A stretch of DNA of 64,000 nucleotides from Phoronis australis (Eukaryota > Phoronida > Phoronidae). The position numbers and the translations under genes were made by a program. Below are positions 44,610 through 56,197 of the stretch, one piece after another; position 1 is the stretch's first letter, and every line of letters starts with the position of its first letter. The DNA is taken from assembly GCA_002633005.1 (NCBI GenBank), contig NMRA01000231.1, forward strand, positions 510,122 through 574,121. Direction: 5' to 3'. Under the pieces are notes generated by a model. That model was not told where the DNA came from. It saw nothing but the letters and a program-made list of their open reading frames with translations, and did not search any database.

Positions 44610-44970
44610 GCCTGTCCTATTGAAACTTATTGCTTTTAGAAAACTTCAGTTTTCAAAAGTTAGTTCCTTTAAAACTTATGTTCTGAAAACTTAGTTTTCA
44701 AAAACTTAAGTTTTGATGACTTATGCTTGTTACTAAAAACTTGTTCCAAAACTTAAGTTTTTCAAAAAATTAAGTTTCTGAAATTTAAGTTTTCAGAACT
44801 TAAGTTTTTGAAAAAAATTAAGTTTTTAGAACTTAAGTTCGTTCCAAAAAACTTGTTCCAAAATACTTAAGTTTTCGCCAAAAGCTTAAGTTTTCGTGAA
44901 TGAAACTTGAAGTTTTTCAGACCAAAAACTTAAGTTTTTCGATGAAAACTTAAGTTCATTTTTGTAAGGG
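44610..44970 (-). repeat. AACTTAAG-rich array, right (inverted) copy
   Basis: Degenerate AACTTAAGTTTT copies ending in TTCATTTTTGTAAGGG, the exact reverse complement of the left array's edge at 30795. Confidence 0.8.
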
Positions 44971-47209
44971 ACAAATCAAATCTCCAGTGAACATCAAAAC
45001 GTATATTTCACCATAACACATACATTTCAGTTCAGTTGCACATTACATACGGTCAATTTCTAATTTGCCAAAGAAGGAAACACACTCTTCTCTGAAGCCT
45101 CTCGCTACCGAAGTCTCACACACAAACAGTCTCGACCGCATGGTCCACCTAACGAAGGCTCTGCAGCGCACTGAGACGTAACAAGGGTATTAAGCATTAT
45201 AATAAGTGAAGAATAGCAACTAAATATGCATAATAATAAACGTGCAGTTACTTAAGTCACATCACATATGGATTTGAACGAATCTCCTGATTAAATGTGT
45301 ATTCTGCTGGAGAAGGTAATCCAGGCACAATGGGCGTAGTGCGCAGACAAAGTGGATCATCTCCAGATGGTAACGATTTTTGGAGACTTACCTTCACTGT
45401 ACAGACGAATCTTCCGATTTTCTATTAGCTTGTAAGTAGTGCAACCTGCTACTCACGTGCTTGAAATCGTACTGTTCAGCAAGTCACTGCTGCATTGTGG
45501 ACCGTAATTGCTCACAACGGACTGTGGTATACAATTCTCTGACATTACTATACGTTGTTGCTTCTATACAAAGTTTGACGAATTCATGGACAAAAGTCTG
45601 TGAATATTACACAAAGAACTGTAATAGTCGACGACTATCTACATGTATGAATTGTTGTTCTGGTGGAACAAATCAGACCCAATGATAATCCATGGGCGAT
45701 AGGCTTTAATGTTCAGAATGGGCTCTTTTGTTGCAATGGTTACGTTTTGGTGACACGTGGAACGGTGTTGCAGCATTAGCCCAATATCTGAGTTGATACG
45801 AGTCCACGAAGTCCAGATTTCCCTAAACCAGGGTATCTCCACAATGTGCGAGCGTAGATATAAAAGACTTTAGGGATCACGACACACCCTCCCTTATTAA
45901 TTATCCCACTGTGAAGTGACAGTTCATTACGATATGTAGTATTGTGCACTGGCAGGACAAGCAGCTTTTGAACTAGGCTAACATTGGATGATCGCTTGAT
46001 TAAGCGGCACTATGTGTTCGTCATGTTCGACTAGTTTTCGGATATCTTGTAAGCGTGGGTTGTTACAGTGATTAGACTGTGAATGCTCACAATCATAGAT
46101 AGCAAACCAGAAAGTGCGTTTCTAGAGAGAGCTTAGTACATGTACGCAACAGGAGTGTAAGTCACCGTTAAGTCATACTGCAGCATGCAAAGTAACACTC
46201 AACTAGTCTACGTGGGGAGCTTGATAGTTTCTTCTTGGTGATGCTCATGATCAGTTTGTGGTCAATTTCGATTCTCGCAGGTAGCCCATATACGCAGTAT
46301 TCAAGTCCAAAGACAATAGCTAGCATTTACCTTTCTTTGTTGGACTCACTTTCAGGCAGACTTTTGCTTGCGAAAAAGAGTGGGTGTTTGTTCTGGATCA
46401 ATACGGCTCGAATTCGGCATCTGTTTGCACAATAACTGAGAGTACCAGATCAAAGTAACGCTGAGGTAGAGCTAATACATGCACATGTACATGTAGCTTT
46501 CTTAACACCATCAAAAGCATTTTCTTGGGCTGGAGACTACAAAAACCCAGACTCTTTATCGATGATGTCTCGCAGTTGTTTGCACAATGAAGACAAGTTG
46601 GACGTAGTTGATCTTGGCTAGGAGCATTGCAACTGTGGTGTCACGTGGAGGTATCTTATTGATAATTGCAGAGCGTTGGTAAGGGTCTGGTTCAAGACGA
46701 TTTGCACCAATGCAGTTCCCAAATAACTGATTGTCTGTTATTCAATACACCTTTGAGAGGATTGAGACAAAGTCCTTAATTTTTTGCTCGATGAATCGCT
46801 TGAATCAGGTTTTAGTGATGCAGCTCAGTAGACAGTGATCATCGGAGATAAAAATAACACCAGGTAACCCTTCAAAGGGGGCGTCAATCTTCTATTAAAA
46901 GATATATTGACTAGGAACGAGGCCAAAGGGTAGACGGACAAAGTACACATGTAACAACATCCCAATGATGCGTTGAAATGGGCGGCACAGCACTGAGAAA
47001 AGTGGGATGGGGGCTTTAGCCCACCAGTCCCCTATGGTGCGCCGGCTATGGTTGAGCTTACATAATGTTTGTCATTCCGTCTACCCTCAAGCTACAATGT
47101 CCCCATTTTGCATCTAAAGTGCTGAAACATTTCGCACGATGGACTACATGTATGCGAGTATGCCGTGGATGGTTTTCGTTTTGTAGTGATTTATATACAC
47201 TTATTTAAC
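44971..47209 (-). pseudogene. Ty3/Gypsy pol: RT second half, RNase H, integrase (decayed)
   Basis: Reading the minus strand from 47209 down: RT block CFSTLDAKWGH near 47105, then RLPFGLVPSQ near 46920 and a diverged catalytic box ISDD near 46850. RNase H blocks are AVLIQNKHPLFFASKSLP near 46380 and EIDHKLI near 46265. The integrase zinc/core region follows at 45640-45842 (INSDIGLM ... CHQN ... KEPIL ... GSDLFHQ). Then come VVDYYSSL near 45630, SNYGPQCSSD near 45490, and LRTTPIVPGLPSPAEY near 45310. Multiple stops and frame changes inactivate it. The clade looks Mag-like but is not certain. Its first half lies beyond the TTAA element at 47214-50336. Confidence 0.8.
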
Positions 47210-48332
47210 TTAAAGGAGTATGCCACCCAAAAACAACCTATTTTGTATCAATTTAGATCGAGTAGGTCTACTCGATAACAGCACGTTCGGTTGCGTTACC
47301 TGACACCTGACGGAGGTGTTGAAATTATCCAATGGCATCATTGGTTTCACACGCAGTCTGTTCAGCAGTTCACAACACGGGTTACTGGTGTCAGCTTATC
47401 GCTTGAATTCATCGTTTACACCAATTAATCATCAAACTCCGATATAAAACCCTTAAAAATACACCGAGTTCTTATAACATGAGCAACGCAGAGCGTTGAA
47501 ATGCGCCCACAATTGCACCGTATACGGTATCCTTCTAGGGTTGTTTATTGGTACCATAAAGTGGCCAGTAGAGGGCATATATGTGGTATGTTGTACTTTG
47601 CAAAATGGAAAGGCATGGTCATTGTCTCCTCAATAGGCTAGGGGCAAAATGTGAGTGATCTTCATAATACGAGCACATCCTATACATCAGTTACTTAAAG
47701 CACCACAGAAACATAGAATTAAAAACAAATTTACCAACATACGAGATTAGCACAGCATTAGAATGCCAGAAACAAATTTCTACTTGGAACTTTCCTTCAT
47801 AGTCACGAAGTAACACAAAGTATACATCTGAAGACCTATGAAAATACAGAGGTCAATGTAAAATACTTAAATTGCCACTAGAGGTATACCGGTAGTCAGA
47901 ATCATCCTAAAGTCGTCATCGTCCGTTGTCAACATCACATAAATACACTTGCTAAATTCAGTAAAGATCCTGCAAACGGATTGGGAGATACAGCTTAGGG
48001 CGCAAGAAAACTGCCACTAGGAGGCGCCACAGTAATCAAAGTCATGGGAAATTCAGCGTCAACTGTCCTCTTCATAGTAAGAACATACATGCCAATTTTC
48101 ACAATCATACTTAGAGCGGTTACATGTAGGTTGATAGAGGGGTGGACGCCAAAAAAACAGACTCAAAAACAGTAAAAATGGCCACTATGTGGCGCAAACT
48201 ATGTCGAATCCATCTGAAAACGGGAGGATAGCGTCATCTCACTAATAGGTGCCTATATACCAAATTTCATGAAAATCCGTTCAGGACTTTTGAAGATACA
48301 AAGGTACATGTAAGCGTAGAAAACTAAAATTG

Positions 48333-48346
48333 CCACTAGGGGGCAC
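48333..48346 (+). promoter_or_regulatory. CTCF-core-like motif
   Basis: CCACTAGGGGGCAC fits the core consensus CCASYAGRKGGCRS at all positions. Confidence 0.5.
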
Positions 48347-48646
48347 ACCGGTAGTCGGATCCGTCCGAAAGTCGTCATGTTCCGTTGTTAACATCATATA
48401 AATATACTTACATGTACACAATTTCGTAAAGATCCTGCGAACGGTTTAGGAGATACAGCCATAGGCGAAGAAAAAAAACAAAACAGCCACTAGGAGGCGC
48501 CACAGTAGTCGAAATCGTCGAAAATCATCGTCAACCGTCCTCCACATAGTAAGCATATACATGCCAATTTTCACAATCATCCTTTGAGCGGTTTGGTTGA
48601 TAGACGGATTGTCGCACAAAAACAGACTCGAAAACACTAAAAATGG

Positions 48647-48660
48647 CCACTAGGTGGCGC
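48647..48660 (+). promoter_or_regulatory. CTCF-core-like motif
   Basis: CCACTAGGTGGCGC fits CCASYAGRKGGCRS at all positions. Near matches with one or two changes occur at 48014, 48182, 48487 and 48793, and another at 47565-47578 outside the array. Confidence 0.5.
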
Positions 48661-50340
48661 ACACTATGTCGAATCCAAGTGAAAACGGGAGGATAGCGTC
48701 ATCTCACCAATAGGTGCCTACATACCAAATTTCGTGAAAATCCGTTCAGGACTTTTGAAGATACAAAGGTAAGCGCAAAAAAATAAAAATTGCAACTAGG
48801 GGGCACACCGGTAGTCGGATCCGTCCGAAAGTTCGCACATGCCGTCCCATTTATGAATGGAACATATGTGCCAAATTTCATGAACGTATGTCGAAGGGTT
48901 TTGGAGATAGAGCAGCGGACGCCGGACACCGGACGCCGGCCGGACGGACGGACGGACGGACGGAGATGACGGCATAATGCGTCCGCATATAAGTATGTGG
49001 GCGCATAAAACTGTTGTTTTATTTTGCTGTTACGGATTTATTGGTATTTGGACACACCGTAGCTTACGAAGTTTTGCAGGCCAATTTACCAAGGTCCGTA
49101 GCAGGAGTTTGGGGTCTGTTCAGAGATAAATTCGAAGTATTCTTCCGTGAAATACAGACAAGATAAGCTAGATCTGTGTTGCTTAGACTTTTGATTTTTG
49201 AGTTCTAAACACACGAAACGCTTGTTATCCCGGCCAGTGGCTCGGAAAACAATCAGGCCCGTCGCGGCCGGACTGACTCGTTATCCTAACCGATACTGGC
49301 TCGGAACCCGATAAGGCCCAAGTTTGAGTTGGAAACTAAACCTCCATTCACGAAAAGACTAATAGTAAGCCAAAGAAATAATGTGCACCTAATTATTTAC
49401 GTGAATTAGCAACGAAACTGAAAATCTACAAAGGTTGTATATTAACAATGATTCGAATAATGTATTTGTATAGATTGCATTAACATGTGACCATAGCATA
49501 TAAAATAGAGTATTTGTTTCACAACAGCTTTCTGTCAGCAAACAATGAATTAGCATGTGCTCACACGGCCTCGGTAACCGGTCAATTTCCTTTATTGCCG
49601 GCATCAAATCCGGTAACGCAGTGGTTTATTCATTGCTGGCTTCTCAACATTTGCACTCACGAATACTGCAAATGTATTACAAATTGCATCTAATGAAACA
49701 GACTTTGTTTCACTTTTATATAAGCATTAGTTAGGGTGAGAATGATTCATTTTGAAACAGAACGCAGAATACATGGCAACTCACCCGGCGCCAATCCCGA
49801 CTTAGTCAAGGGCTAATCCGACGAAGACTTCACTGGTCGGATCGTTAGGTTTCACAGGATATCAGTTCGAACCGGAATACACTGATCAAGAAATACTACA
49901 GAGGCGCCGTGAGCATGCACAGACAACGGAATGCATGGGTAGTTCTTTGGTAAGCCGGAATTCGTCAGAGAAATCACTGTCAAGGAAATGCCGGCCACAG
50001 ACACGGAAATGATTCACGGCCTCATACTTGTTATTAACAGCGTACATTTCAGATCACTACCAGCGAGCCATTTCCTAAGCATCTAGGGCTCTCGAGGAAG
50101 TCGAAATAACGATATAATCGCTTTCTTCGCAGCTTCATAGTTCGGACAACCGGGAACGATGCACCGCAATGTAGCGGCATTAACTTTGCACACGAACAGC
50201 AGACGTCGCTTCTCACCTTCCTCACAGGTTAACGCGACACCTCTAGGTAAGGTGAGGTCGACCGTTTAAGAGGCAATTTGGATATAGACTGATTACGACG
50301 GTAAAAAAGACTAATTAAATCGGGTGGCATTCTCCTTTAA

Positions 50341-51420
50341 GTGGATCGAGACACACTCGAAGGTCACCGTTGGGTTTGTGAACAGACACTACACTGTGAA
50401 CCCAATAGGTTAATTCCTGAACAGTTGCGATGATTTCAAGGTCAAGCATTCTCTTACTTCTTTCTGCAGGTGTTTTAGGCATTCAGGTACTCGACCGCAG
50501 GTTCTTTGTCCGTACTATGTGATAATCACCAGGGAATAGACCGATGCCGTCGAAGACTTCGTTGTATTTGTTGAGAAGTAAAGTTTCCTCTGTAGCTGTG
50601 TGGGAGTGTCTTTTACGGTCCTTAGTCTATGTGATGCTGCTCATTTGATAGAGGCCGTTTCGGGTATGCAGTGAGATCAAACCCAAGTTCAACACTTGTG
50701 ATTATGCTGATGAATGTTGGGCCTATGACTTCAGTAAGACATAGCCTTGATTTCACTGTTTTTTCAAGGAATTGGCTTGCAGTTCCAGGGCACCTCAAGC
50801 AGATAAACCAAAGTAGGGTACTGGAGATAAGTTCTTTGGTAGCCTATTCTGATCAAGGCTATCGGGTAGAGCTTTGGCTTTGTTCACGGGAGGCACAATT
50901 AGTAAGTTTGTTTCTCTTTTTGCGTCTCAAACAGATATTGGCGAAGTGTTTCTTCATTTAACAAAAAAGCAGATCTGTCCATACCCAGGCCATGCTTGTC
51001 CCTCACTCCCATGATTGCCATCACAGTTAAATCAGGAGTTTTTTGTCGCCCTCTGTTTTGCAGCAGATTCTTCGTTTTTAACCAATATTTTAGATCGAGA
51101 ATCAGGTACACTAACCACATCAAGATGACTGGGTGACTCACTATTTTGAACATCACACATCTGCACTACTGTACATAGACACATATTATATTTAATGTGT
51201 CATCTTACGGTAGATCTTCTTTGACAATATGTGTTTTCGGGCCTTAAACCTGCTATAATAATGTCTTGTTGTTGTTCGTTTGTGTCTGCATAGCTACGAT
51301 CGGATGCAACGATTTTTGCACACGCATCCATTATCTCATCCTCCGTTTGTTAAAGACCACGTAAAATGAATCGGGGCATACGGAAGTTTGTTTTGAGATT
51401 ACAGTATTTGTCAAACTGTA
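50341..51420 (-). pseudogene. Ty3/Gypsy gag-protease region and RT first half (decayed)
   Basis: The minus strand contains FDGIGLFPGDYHI near 50540, the conserved lead-in to Gypsy RT. MLDLEIIATV follows near 50440 and VSVHKPNGDLRVCLDPLK at about 50345-50400, the first RT block, which ends at the TTAA insertion. Farther upstream (to about 51.4 kb) minus-strand blocks such as a Lys/Gln-rich stretch with a lone Cys knuckle residue and QQDIIIAGLRPENTY are compatible with gag and protease, but weaker. Frames shift several times. RT continues at 47209. Confidence 0.75.
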
Positions 51421-51655
51421 CAGAGCACAATACCAGAATTTCAAGATCGTCGTCGGTAAGTTCCCAACTATTACGGATATCACAGCCTAACTCATCTGTA
51501 ATTCACCTTGACAGAGGTCCGTTGGAAATTTATTCAGATGTTTGTCTGCACTTTCTAAAGCGTTCTGGTAAGTGTTGCACCTGGGGACGCCAGGTAAGTC
51601 ACTCATGTCATACGTCGTTTATCTTACACTATGAAAGATCTTGGACCATAATTTA

Positions 51656-51765
51656 TTTGATTTAAGACAAAGAGGGCCGTGTTCAACACTCTAGTGGTGT
51701 GCTACGATAATGATTACATTATGCGAGGTTGCGCTATACTGGACTTAGAAATGCGTACATATATG
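51656..51765 (-). repeat. LTR-like direct repeat, copy 2 (possible 5' LTR of the Gypsy element)
   Basis: Pairs with 30097-30204. On the minus strand it begins near TGTACGC and ends near AAATCA, giving an LTR of only about 110 bp, which is within the range of Mag-like Gypsy elements. Confidence 0.5.
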
Positions 51766-52112
51766 TGAGTTTGTGACATGTTGTCAGTCGACCACACCGC
51801 TGGCTTTTCCAATGAAAGCTTCATTTTAACTAGCCTATCTAAGTTTTGAAAGTTGGAAATGTTTGTTACAACGCGTAATGAAAATTTTCAACTGTGATGC
51901 CTTACTGCAAAGTAAATTGTGTCCGGTCTTTTGAGTCAGTTTGTCCAATCAAAATATCTTACGTTTTACAATGTTAAAAGGATATTAAGCCCGGTAATAC
52001 ATCGACAAACGTTCCACAACATGCCGGGAAATACCACCTATCACAAACCATAATATCTATTCTGTGGCAATTGAACATGTGCTTTTAGGGAAAGCATGCT
52101 TTTATCACTCAC

Positions 52113-52204
52113 CTGGGGGCAGGATGAGGATTATTTAAAATCAAGGAAACTGCCAGGAAGGAAACGAGGCTGTCTAAGCACATATGGAGTTTTTCAATAG
52201 ACAT
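52113..52204 (-). CDS. Possible signal-peptide exon
   Basis: A minus-strand ATG (52204) opens a frame with a hydrophobic core (LVSFLAVSLILNN) ending at a consensus donor CCCCAG|GTGAGT. This fits a first exon with a secretion signal. However, no matching next exon is evident, and it lies downstream of the nearest Ig exon, so it would have to belong to a different gene. Confidence 0.25.
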
Positions 52205-52638
52205 ACACTAAGGGACTGCTGTTTCAAACCTAGGGCAACTTTTGCCTGCTTGAAGTTTGACTTATATAAAAAGTAAGGAAACCTACTAATGGAAGAGATA
52301 CCGCTGAAAGAAATAATTATTTGGACGATCATTGTCCTAGAATCTTGTTTGTACATGACGTATCGTGCTGTCAGTAAAAAGGTCGAAGTGTTCTTAACTT
52401 TTTGATAAAAAATACTTGGGATTACCACACGCACCAGAGGACGCTAAATAGAGCTGTGCAGGCGAGCCTGTTGAAAGCATGTACCCCAAAATAAGGGAGA
52501 AACATGGGCTTATATATATATTGGAGTTTGCAGGAGCGGGCACTAGACGAGCTTAATTCGAATGTCACCTCTTGGAATTACTGAAAACTCAAGGAATGCG
52601 TCTACACAATGACAATTTGATTGAAATATATCACTTAC

Positions 52639-52770
52639 CAGCTAATTCCCCGTTTATATACCAAGTAGTCTTTGGCTTCGGTGGCCTGTTTCTTGCCTGT
52701 ACTGTAAATACAGCGTCTTTTCCAGCAGCTGTGTAGATGTTCTCTGGTGTAATTAACAATTCCGGCTTGT
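52639..52770 (-). CDS. Ig-domain exon, first half (A to C strands)
   Basis: Strong borders on the minus strand: acceptor TTGTTTTTTCTAG before 52770 and donor GCTG|GTAAGTGA after 52639, 132 bp, phase 1 to phase 1. The peptide reads KPELLITPENIYTAAGKD, then AVFTVQARN and PKPKTTWYINGELA. This is an I-set A-A'-B-C region with the C-strand Trp. The expected B-strand Cys is replaced by Val (FTVQA), so this domain would lack the usual disulfide or have lost it by mutation. The remaining half should be at lower coordinates, where I could not find it. Confidence 0.7.
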
Positions 52771-55700
52771 CTAGAAAAAACAATTGTAGATTTCGTAGGT
52801 GAAACAGTAGCGCGGTGCGAATATTCTAAAGGAGATTTTCAGCGTGCTATAGCTTGACAACAAAATTCCAGTCGATGTTCAAACGCCAGGACCTTTTAGA
52901 GTTATCTTCTTGCATTGGAGGGATCGGCTGTTTGACCTATCACAGATCAGTTCAGAGGTTATTGAGTTCCAGCCAGCTCTTAAAGTCCAAGAAGCACACG
53001 TTGTTAACCCTTACTACATGATTAGAGGATGTTATAAGGATGCAAGAAAAACCGACCCCATACTTAATACACAATCCGAACCGAGTAGAGTTTAAATGAA
53101 CGCGCAGCTCACGATTCGGACCTGAAGAACACGCCATTTTGAACTTAATGCGAACCCGGAATACCAATTCCTCCAGTGGAATTTTGTCTCGTTTTCTACT
53201 TTTTTTCGGAGTTCTTGCTTCTCTGACAGAGGCAAACTGACCTTTTTCCATTTCTCCGAGCACACAAGTATGACATGTCCAATACAAAAGGTTATGAATG
53301 TATTATTTATTAAGCAGCGAGTTCGGAGGAAGTGACCTTACAACTGAACCACATCGATAATCGTAAATTGAGTGGAGGTGGCAAGCCCAATGACAGAATT
53401 GCAAGAGCCCATGAAATGAAAAACTTCCAGTGATCTTGGTTTTCAAACGCATGATGTTTTTTGAATTTATGTATACATCTACATGTATTTAAGTAATAGT
53501 AAACCCAAGGTATCAAGAAATGTTGCCAGAAGATGCTAGTGAACATACTATTTATGGCAAAGCTAAATACATGTACATGTATATCATACTTTGGTCACTC
53601 AATCATTGAAATGAAAGAACAAATTAGAGGACGATTGTGATTTAATCATTTAGGTATTCTACAGCTCAAATCAAAATCAAAATCAAAATCAAGTGTTTTC
53701 AGTTTCCTTCACAGCGTCTCACTAAGCATTAATTTGTATTAATAATTGTATTTTTGTCTTAACGTGGATAAAGTGCATTACTACTTAAAGACTTTCCAGA
53801 TAGTTGACATTTATATCTACTGCACATCAGTCAACCTGAAATAATACCAGTGTAGGAACGCTGTGTAAGCCAAAATGACTTTTACCATAAGAAGTTATTT
53901 GGAATGCACAGTACTTTATAGCATTTAAGCATTACAAACACTATCCAACAGCACAAGTTTTCATGATATGCAACTGGACATGCATGTAACTATTCCCAAA
54001 TAGTGTTTCCTTACACCAGAATGTGACAAGCATGATTTAAAAATTGCAAGGAACAAGAATTAGAGGCTCGAAGCTTCACAATCCAACATGGCCTATTTCT
54101 CTAATTAAGATTCTGCATGTTGTTGACTTGAGATCCTGAATTAGAAACAAGTTACAAAACATGTCTGCAAAGCAATTTAGACTGAAAATTTAGAAAATCA
54201 TGAATCATTTTTGACACCTAATCAAGCCTTGAACTGCAGTTGACAGTCAAACAAAAAAACAGTTCAAAATTATTTCAACTAGTTTTTAGCTTAGTGTAAG
54301 ATCACCTGAATGGGAAATTCACAGTAAATTTTTTCGAATGTACCTTATATTTTTGCAGAAAAACACGAAAGTTGAGCAAAGTTCATGTTTTGTAGCAACG
54401 TTTGTCAAAATGTTTTAACATTAAATCTTCAGAAATTACAAAGTAACTGGTTGAACATGCCTTTCAGTTCCGCAAAAGTCGCCATGTTGTCGGTGCCGCC
54501 AGAAATAAGACCAACGGGAATTGTGAACGCATTTATCTCTTAATAAGTAACATCAAGAAGGCTGAAATTTGGTGAAAACCGTTGAATCGTAAAGAATAGT
54601 AAGTAAAGAGGTGTCTCACTGAATTTCACCGTAAATTGTTGGCGAAAACAATTTACAAAAATTTTTAAACTAGTAACTTATTCCGCTGTCGTCCAATATG
54701 GCCGACGCCTTCCAAACAAAGTGAACCAAATTTTGCCACAAAAATTCAAAAAAATTTGCACCGCTTTCCCCGATTTTGATAATTTTTCGATTTTAGCTGC
54801 ATTATACTTCAAATGATAAGAAAGTACTTTTTCAAAACGAAAAAATAACAGGAACAAAACACCAATGAATTAACGTAATAAACAAAAGTACGCGTAACAT
54901 TCCAAAAAAATAACGACCACTAACTACGAACTATAATTACACTATCATTACGAAATAATCACAAGCAATTACTAATAAAACAAAATAATGAAGACTTTTC
55001 GAGCAAGCTAGAACACATTCAGTTACAAAAGAAAAATGGCGACGTTCAGGACGAGTTTCTGAACTGACGAGGCGGAAATGTGGGCACGGAAATAACCGAT
55101 GACAGCCATTAATTATCTGCTCATAGAAAAGGGTCAAATACAGTTAAAAAAGCTTGTGGCACAAAAGGCGAAAAGAATATAACGAAAGGGTATCGAAAAT
55201 AGGAATTTATTCATTAAGTATTTTCGGATACTGGAGCCACATTGTCATTTTAAGATAAGGACTTTAAGGAGAAAACTCGAATAACCAAGGGGACGCTTAA
55301 TTGATTTCAAAAAGATTCAACTTTATAACTCAGCGGATACAAGTACATGTATCATTTTTTTCACATGTGAGTTTCCCAACCCCCGAGGATAAAGACATTC
55401 ATAAGTGTATCTGCGTGATAGGTGGTGCGACCTTATCTTGCGTCTCTCTTAAGATGGAGAAGCAGACGAATAAAAATTGAGTGAAAACATAATCGCTAAC
55501 ATATCCACCTGCTTCGGAATCAACACGTTAATGTAATTTAATGTCTGCCTTCAGACTGCAAAACGGCGTCTGTGTCTTGGGTCAAAATATGAATGCCATA
55601 AGTCGATGTTCTTTACAGAGCCATTTTGAACCCATTGTCTGTTTAACACTTCTTTATATAGAACATACTGAAGTCCCACGACTAATACTTATAATACACG

Positions 55701-56197
55701 ACTTATTAAAATGACCATTCATCAGAATCATGACTGACATGACCCATATAAGAAGAACAGGTATGCAAAAGCTTAGTAAAAATTATAGTTAACAAAAATC
55801 ATGAAATGCAAGATTATTACAATGATTAGTTATCTTTTAAGCTCTACTTCACTTGTGATTTAATGATAACTACATGTACGCTTACTCATTAGTTTTTTAT
55901 AGTAATCTATTTTGCCCGGGTACGCCACGAGCTATGTTGCAGAGTAAAACAAGAGGAAGATTGCGAAAATTGTCATTTATTATCACGTAAATAGATAAAA
56001 CTAACTAAGACTCTGCAAGATGGGCATGGACAAAACGCCACCGCCGTGTACAATGAATAGCCCTGAAAGAGGGAACAAAACAAAAGAACTGCCTGAAGGG
56101 CTGAAAGGAAAAGTACAGAACATGAACACAAAACTTGAAAAAACCTAACAGGAAAAGGTATAATATGAGAAAAGAGAAAGTGGAACCTTCGGTCTAA
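52771..56197. other. No recognised gene
   Basis: 3.4 kb of AT-rich sequence, probably intronic. A TCAAAA microsatellite occurs at about 53668-53692. The minus-strand ORF 52952-53287 has no motif. A CTTCCGG-type or other promoter signal is not evident. Confidence 0.4.

Larger units (their letters stand above)
30795..44970. mobile_element. Possible 14.2-kb insertion bounded by inverted AACTTAAG arrays
   Basis: The two arrays are inverted with the same sharp edge (CCCTTAC...GTAAGGG). Outside them, Gypsy remnants continue in the same orientation: integrase on the right, polyprotein tail on the left. The insertion would leave a Gypsy element of about 4.4 kb once this segment and the 3.1-kb TTAA element are discounted. 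No transposase gene is seen inside. A target duplication of only AC is possible. The alternative is two independent MITE-like copies. Confidence 0.4.
47860..49005 (+). repeat. Satellite-like array of ~153-bp monomers in 460-bp higher-order units
   Basis: Blocks beginning with a CCACTAGG core recur at 47875, 48014, 48182, 48333, 48487, 48647 and 48793, 139-168 bp apart. Every third monomer is most alike (47875/48333/48793; 48014/48487; 48182/48647), giving a ~460-bp higher-order repeat. Each monomer also shares AAATTTC and TCCGTTC-like blocks. The array ends in a GGAC microsatellite (about 48935-48963), TGACGGCATAATGCG and a palindrome (GCATATAAGTATGTGGGCGCA region). A reversed partial copy lies at 25731-25935. 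Confidence 0.85.
47214..50336. mobile_element. 3.1-kb TTAA-flanked element inserted in Gypsy RT
   Basis: TTAA sits at 47210-47213 and 50337-50340. The ends are AGGAGTATGCCACCC and, reversed, AGGAGAATGCCACCC (15 bp, one mismatch). Gypsy RT coding continues on both sides in the same orientation, so the junctions mark an insertion. There is no transposase ORF, so it is non-autonomous. It carries the CTCF-core repeat array. The AGG-type ends and TTAA target link it to the Kolobok-like element at 35.6 kb. Confidence 0.8.
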
